Positions 58,893 through 64,000 of a stretch of 64,000 nucleotides of DNA are shown one piece after another. The stretch is from Volutella citrinella. Taxonomy: Eukaryota; Ascomycota; Sordariomycetes; Hypocreales; Nectriaceae. Where the stretch lies: the NCBI GenBank assembly GCA_034401135.1, contig JAWZSP010000002.1:1426001-1490000 (forward strand), read 5' to 3'. Numbering within the stretch: the first letter of the stretch is position 1; every line of letters begins with the position of its first letter. The notes under the pieces were generated by a model. The model was given only the letters and a program-made list of their open reading frames with translations. It did no database searches and was not told where the DNA came from. Made by a program: the position numbers and the translations under genes.

Positions 58893-60354
58893 TCATGAAC
58901 GAGTATCGCGAGTGGCCGTGGCATCAGGTGGCGCCGGCATGGCTGTGTCGTCCCGGGGATAGGCGCTTGACGGCTCGATCACAATCGCGGGAAGCTCAGA
59001 GACCCTCAAGCTGGGTAGCCTGGGCACGCCGCCGCCCCAGCTGTTGGAGGGCGTGTGACCCGATCCATTGGTTTGTTGTTCATCGTTTATGGTACGTCGG
59101 CTCCTCTGGGACGCTGTGCGATAGGGTCCCGGGTAATCTGGGGGAGGCTCAAAGAGTGGTGTTGTGGAGCGCCCTGCCTCATCCAACGAGATATCCTCGT
59201 ACTCTGGTGGTGGCATCTCTGACTCGCCCAGGTCCGCCTCTGGGGGCTCAGGGCTGGTGGCCGTTTGAATACTGTCGCCGTTTGTCGTCATCCGTTGCAG
59301 CGTAGAGCTTGAGTTGCCCCGAGACCGAGTTGTATTAAGTGACGCAAAGTCCCCGTCATTGCTCATGATAGAGCTTGCGCTGCGGCCTCGGTGGTGAGAC
59401 ACGCCAATGCTTGCCGCATCGGAGAGCAAACCCACTCTCTCGCTCTCTGTGCTGTTGGCGCGGATTCTGGTTCCATCATGATGCGCGATGCCAACGTCCA
59501 TGTACGACACAGTCGAGACGGACCGCTGGCGGGCGTCCTTGAGCTGGTCGACTGTACGGCGGAGGTCCTCAATCGTAGTATCCTCGTTTGCGGCGCGAGT
59601 GCGAGCTCGGATGTCTCGGAGCGCAGCCTGGTCATTTTGTGCCCGAGCCTCACGGCGTTGCTCGCGACGCTCCTCTCGCTCGGCAATCAATCGTCGCCTC
59701 TGCACTCTGATCTGGTACATGGTTTCCATCTCTTCGTCGCGTCGTTCTTCGTCCTCCTCGGCGGTCGGGAGATCTATAATCGTATCGATGCCATCTCTCT
59801 CGCCTTCGCGTCCCAGGACCTGCTCATTGTGGTTGGCCGTCGAGCGATACGCCGGCAGGGTCAGGACAGAGCGTATCGAAGTAGATCGGTCTACATTTGA
59901 TGTGGCGGTGCTTTCACGGGCTGCAGCTGTACTGTTGGTGTTGGTGTTCGTGTTGGATGCACGATTGCGCTGGGTCGTGGTTGTGTTTAGCTGGTGTGAT
60001 GTGCCTTGTTCGCTATCATCACCGGGCGTCTGTTCGTATTGGCGGCCTCGTCGTAGTACCCGGTTGAGAAATCCCTGCTTCTGCTTGACAGGCTGCGTGC
60101 CCCCCTTGCGACGTCGTCGCCTGCGGGTGACAACAATCCAGACCACGCTGACGAAGAGCAATGGGACGACAACAGCGACGATCTGAAACATAGCTGGGTC
60201 AGTGGTGATCGCACGAGTACAAATTGGAGTCGGGACTCACAGCTACAGCAATCCTCGCCGCCGAGGGCCCGCTACCCTCGTTGGTGTTTGGTTGTTGCCG
60301 TGGCCGGAGAATGCGGACATGCCAGCTGCTCGGAACTGGAACGCTCAAATCCAT
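58893..60354 (-). CDS. Single-pass membrane protein with coiled coil and two PPxY motifs
   Basis: Exons 60354-60241 and 60182-58893, with a 58-nt intron (GTGAGT...TTCAG, CTGAC branch), give 467 residues. The N-terminal 35 residues lack a cleavable signal. A membrane span follows (IVAVVVPLLFVSVVWIVV, about 39-56) and then a stop-transfer run of Arg/Lys. Next come a Ser/Thr/Asn-rich region, a charged coiled coil (about 185-270, for example RRRLIAEREERREQRREARA) and a disordered tail with PPPEYED and PPPDYPGPY. Two PPxY motifs on a membrane-anchored protein are typical of adaptors for the NEDD4/Rsp5 ubiquitin ligase; that role is inferred. I do not recognise a named family. Confidence 0.78.
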
Positions 60355-62531
60355 CTTGTGCTGGGTGGCAACGGCATGCGGATCAGAGGGCGCCAGAGGG
60401 CCGGGACGGTCGCTGGGGAGAGCCTGGGTCTAGAGACGGGAGGAGCAAGGCGAGGTGAAGCTTGTAGCTTTGATGGGCGAAGGAGAAACGGGAGTTGACT
60501 TTGAGGGCATGGGCGTAGGCCGAAGCTTCTGCCTCGGACGAGGAGAGGCTGGCGACCTACGTTTCCGGCTCTGCTGCTTGGGCCTGGGCAGGATGGGCAG
60601 GATGGGCAAGAACCAGAGGTACAAGGGCCTGCTGGGGTCTGGTTGGCTGCTGGCACTTTGCTGGCGGGAATTGGTTGGTTGGTCTCGGGCCTGTGCTAGC
60701 GTTTCGTCGGCACGGGCGACCCGCAATGTCGTCGAGCCAAGCAGTGGGCAATGGCTGGAAGAATTAATATTACGCGGACGTGGACGGATAAAGGATTGTG
60801 GCTGCGATTGAAGCGGGACGACTACAAGAGGTGCGCGGAGATGGACGAGGAGGAGTAGGAAGGAGAGGAGATGGAGAAGAGAGAAGTACGAGAAAGATGA
60901 CGCAGACGCTCTCCTGGACGGACGTAAGACCAAACCAAACGCTCTACGGGCACATTCTGGCGAATGGCGCACGCCCTGTCAGACTGACCAGCATCGGCGC
61001 CACTGGGGGGTTGACAGTGGGTGGTTCCAGCGTACGACAGTGCAGGCCCAGCGAGAACCCTCTCCAGAGGGGCCTTCCCTACAGGCGGGAAATCTTGTGG
61101 ATCATCCATCCATGGACTCCATCATCACGACACCCCGGGATTGCGGATCAGCCTGGGCAGGCTGACAACGTGCACAGAGCGCGCTCCTCGTCTGGCCGTG
61201 GCAGTGGCAGTGCCTTTTGCCGGCCACGATCCTCCCAACAAGTCCACACCCAAGCCCCTGGGAGCTAAAGTTAAGTAGCCCTCAGCTGTCGTCGGCCAGC
61301 CAGCGCGCGCAGGGCGCCAACGCTGCTGCATGAATTAAAGCTGCAGAGCAAGGGACAGGGGCTGCAGGTGGCGAGGATGAAACCGACGCCCGGTAAAAGT
61401 CAAGGCACACACGAGAATGACTGCCTTGCCTTTGTTGCAACGAGATGAACCATCGTCAGCAGTCCCGGGTGCGCAGCAGCCGTTGGATACGACAGGACCG
61501 GCCCATGTCCTGGTCTGGGAGACGAGCGGGAATGACTACCTGCCTAGCAGATGCTAATTTTGTCCTCAGCACCGGATGGATCATGGGCCTTTGTCCGTCG
61601 GCTGGGAACCGTCCCGGGGGGCGCCTCGCTCATGGGGTGGCTGAGGACGCGTTGCAGCGGGGACTTGGTGGCGTCGAGGTCAGAGGCCCAGCCCAGTCCA
61701 GTCCACGGGACGACCACACTACTAAGCCTCACCTCGACGCCGTCATCAAGCAGCACCGGTGGAGAGTCGAACGGCAGAGGTCAGTCATCCGAGCCATAGA
61801 TACTTGCAGGCCTAGCGCACCAAAGTCGGAATTGCAGACGGCATTCTTCCCCCCTTCTGGCAAACAACCGTGTCAACACTACCATAGGGCCGCGGATCAA
61901 ACCCCATGGCTTGGCTCCTTGGCTCCCTCTCCCTCCGCCTTTGGTGCTGGCTACCTATTTGTGTGTCAGTCACAAGTCAGTGTGCCTCTTCTGCCCTGAT
62001 ACGCGGGTTGGCCCGAGACTTGGTTCGACGGCGCCGTGGGGAAAGGGACCCGTTGGAGCGCTTGTGCTCCACATTCAGTGCACAGCTCTGACGTTGCTCC
62101 TCCATCATCCACTGGCCATGACCAGTCGCGTTTCTGGGTCCGTGTAAATCGGATGAGGTAGCCGGGTGCGCTCCGATCACTGGATCACACGCGCTTCAAT
62201 TATTCTTCCATTGTCCATGCGAGTGGTTCTCCGCCTTGCTTCCGCGGGATCACTCTCCGTTCTGTTGCGGGTTCCATCCGCTCGTTTGAATACAGGCTGC
62301 TGACGATAGCACTCTGCATTACAGCGAGGCTGGTTCGGACGCAAGAACCATCACACGATCCAAGTTTGCAATTTGAGTTGGCATGGTGCTGGGACATATC
62401 CTCTCGGCCACTCCGGGACAGCATGAAACATGTCAAATCATTAGTTATGCGGGCGACCGACTAATAAACAAAGCAGAGCGCCCCGAAACTCCAGCCTCCC
62501 CCAATTATCCTTCGCTGCCACCCTATAGCAC
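60355..62531. other. Long intergenic region, tandem minus-strand genes
   Basis: A 2.2-kb region upstream of the PPxY protein. Open frames such as 61445-61999 (plus) overlap equally long frames on the other strand and carry no domain. Nothing else is recognisable. Confidence 0.4.
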
Positions 62532-63884
62532 TCAGCCAAACTTCTTTTCGAACCTCTTTAGCGCGCCTTGCAGCCCGCGCTCGAGCCGTCCCGCATTCTC
62601 CTCGAGCTTGCCCCGCGGCTCCTGCTTGCCTTGGTATGGCGTGTGCCCCATCTCAGGGTTGCCCAGGTCCGAAGCAGTTGGGCGGTAGAGCTGCTGGTGC
62701 ACGGCGTATTCACCTGCGGCCGGCGCTGCTTGGCCTCGCAGCGCAGCATCTTGCGTGAAGCCGCTCGCTGGCTGTGGCGGCGGCGGAGGGACGCTGCTCG
62801 ATTGGCTAGCTGGCGGCGTCGGCTGTGTGTGCGGCTGCGGGGGAGGGGCGAAACCTGTGGATGCTGGGAAAGTTGCGCCGTACGGGCTGCCCAAGGGCTG
62901 TACGGGCATTGTCGCAGCCCGCTGGAGCGCGGGATGCTGCGGCGAGGCGCCGAACTGAGGCGGAGGAAGGCCGGGACTCGCCAGCCCCCCGCCGGGTGGG
63001 AAGTGCGGAGGCGGCATGGCCGGCGTGAACGGCTGCCCTTGATAGTCATGAGCCACGGCCACGGCCAGCGGGTTCAGCGGGTCCTCATCGGGCGGAGGGG
63101 TCTTCTCTCGATGTTGCACCGTCTCGGGGGCAGCCGGCGCGGCTGGGTTATATGCCATTGGAGCGAAATTGGCTGGCGGAGGAGGAGGCGGTGGTAGTGC
63201 GTCTGCCTTTGGGGGTGGAGCGAACTGCTGTGCGTCTGCTTGTGTGGTCGAGCCGTACTGGGGATCCGAGATGGCCGCCTTCTCCAGCTTCTGGACCACA
63301 TTGCTCAGAGGTGCCGCTTGAGGAGGGGGAGCAGGCTCGTCGAGAATCTCGACATGCGACGGCGGGACCACCCTCCGGACGCCGTTGACAAACTGCAGGG
63401 CATCCTGCTGAGTCCAGAAGTAAATCTCCAGCGAGTGAAGCTTGTAGTGATACTTGTTCTCGTTTCGCGGATCATACGTGGGCAGATGCCACTCATTCTG
63501 ATTTACGGCATCGGCCACGGTGAGCGACACCATGCAGTGCTGCTTGTAAGAATATCGCATGCGGGTCTGATCGAGGTCTGCCATGAGGGGTGAATGATGG
63601 TTAGCTACAGCCTGCAACTGCCAACGCTTCGTTCGAGGCTACCCACATCCGTCAAATGCGTCTTGGTCGTCGGTCCCGGGGTGGTTTGCGACCTCGATGC
63701 GGCAGCGTCTCTCGCTGGCATTCTCAAAGAGGTAGACATATGAACCCTTGTCGAACCGGTGGTGGCGAGGCTTCACCTCGGCCGGCCCGTAAAAGTAGTG
63801 GATATCTCCGAAGCTGGCGGTGGCATGAGTCCATGTTGCCCAGCGTGGCCGAGGTGGGATTGGATACTCACAGTGTCGCGACAT
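62532..63884 (-). CDS. Polyproline protein with N-terminal conserved domain, unknown
   Basis: Exons 63884-63647 and 63577-62532, with a 69-nt intron (GTGGGT...GGCAG, GCTAACC branch), give 427 residues. I start at the ATG at 63884 (MSRHCEYPIPPRPRWATW). Residues about 25-155 look like one folded domain of strands ending in a helix: GDIHYFYGPAEVKPRHHRFD and KGSYVYLFENASERRCRI, then KYHYKLHSLEIYF and the helix TQQDALQFVNGVRRVV. That strand-helix ending recalls PH/EVH1-type folds; this is inference, not a family match. The rest is Pro/Gln/Ala-rich with several polyproline runs, ending in a basic amphipathic helix (LERGLQGALKRFEKKFG). I do not recognise a named family. Confidence 0.72.
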
Positions 63885-64000
63885 TCTCCTCTCCCGGTCG
63901 GGCGGCCATCTTGGTGGTTCAACGAAGTCGCGCGGCTCCGGGCAAGATATCAAACGTCCCACTGTCGCAAAGAGCTTGGAGGGCGCCGCCGTGACAAATT
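63885..64000. other. Right-edge flank
   Basis: This is the upstream flank of the polyproline protein, cut off by the window edge. A further 5' exon beyond the edge cannot be excluded. Confidence 0.3.

Overview
The window looks like chromosomal DNA of a filamentous ascomycete, most likely a sordariomycete close to Hypocreales. The evidence is short GT-AG introns (mostly 49-73 nt) with CTAAC/CTGAC-type branch sites, fungal-only families (Zn2Cys6 regulator, Pet123/mS26, homoisocitrate dehydrogenase, EGF-bearing Adp1-type ABCG transporter), single genes on both strands, and pyrimidine-rich leaders before start codons. There are no bacterial-style operons. I see no transposon, CRISPR array, tRNA or rRNA. 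All exon borders below were placed by eye from splice signals and reading frame.

Layout. 0-10 kb: 3' end of a PL3 pectate lyase with a Lys/Ser/Gly tail, a small single-span membrane protein, a vacuolar-type AAAP amino acid transporter, a short-chain dehydrogenase and, convergent with it, a putatively myristoylated small protein. 10-21 kb: NOG2 (60S ribosome GTPase) divergent from PET123 (mitoribosome mS26), then ADP1 (ABCG transporter) divergent from a class I/II aminotransferase. 22-33 kb: a GPI-type aspartic protease, MEF1 (mitochondrial EF-G), LYS12 (lysine synthesis), a large low-complexity protein and MRPS8 (uS8m). 34-42 kb: BNA4 (kynurenine 3-monooxygenase) divergent from MAP1 (methionine aminopeptidase), then ERV14 (cornichon cargo receptor) and CDC40/PRP17 (splicing WD40 protein). 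43-64 kb: a cutinase-factor-like Zn2Cys6 regulator, a SET protein, an F-box protein, a six-span membrane protein, a WrbA/Pst2-type flavoprotein, a PPxY-bearing membrane protein and a Pro-rich protein.

The content is mainly housekeeping: three genes of mitochondrial translation (PET123, MEF1, MRPS8), one of cytosolic ribosome assembly (NOG2), two biosynthetic enzymes (LYS12, BNA4) and one gene each for secretion, splicing and N-terminal methionine removal. No gene cluster for one pathway is evident.

Two observations stand out. (1) The WrbA/Pst2-type gene ends at a UGA followed by CUG. The same frame then stays open for 55 codons and ends in a CaaX-like Cys-Thr-Ile-Gln, which suggests stop-codon readthrough giving a lipid-anchored second form. 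(2) The 344-nt second intron of NOG2 is by far the longest intron found. The yeast NOG2 intron hosts the H/ACA snoRNA snR191, so this intron is a candidate snoRNA host, although I could not find a clean H box.
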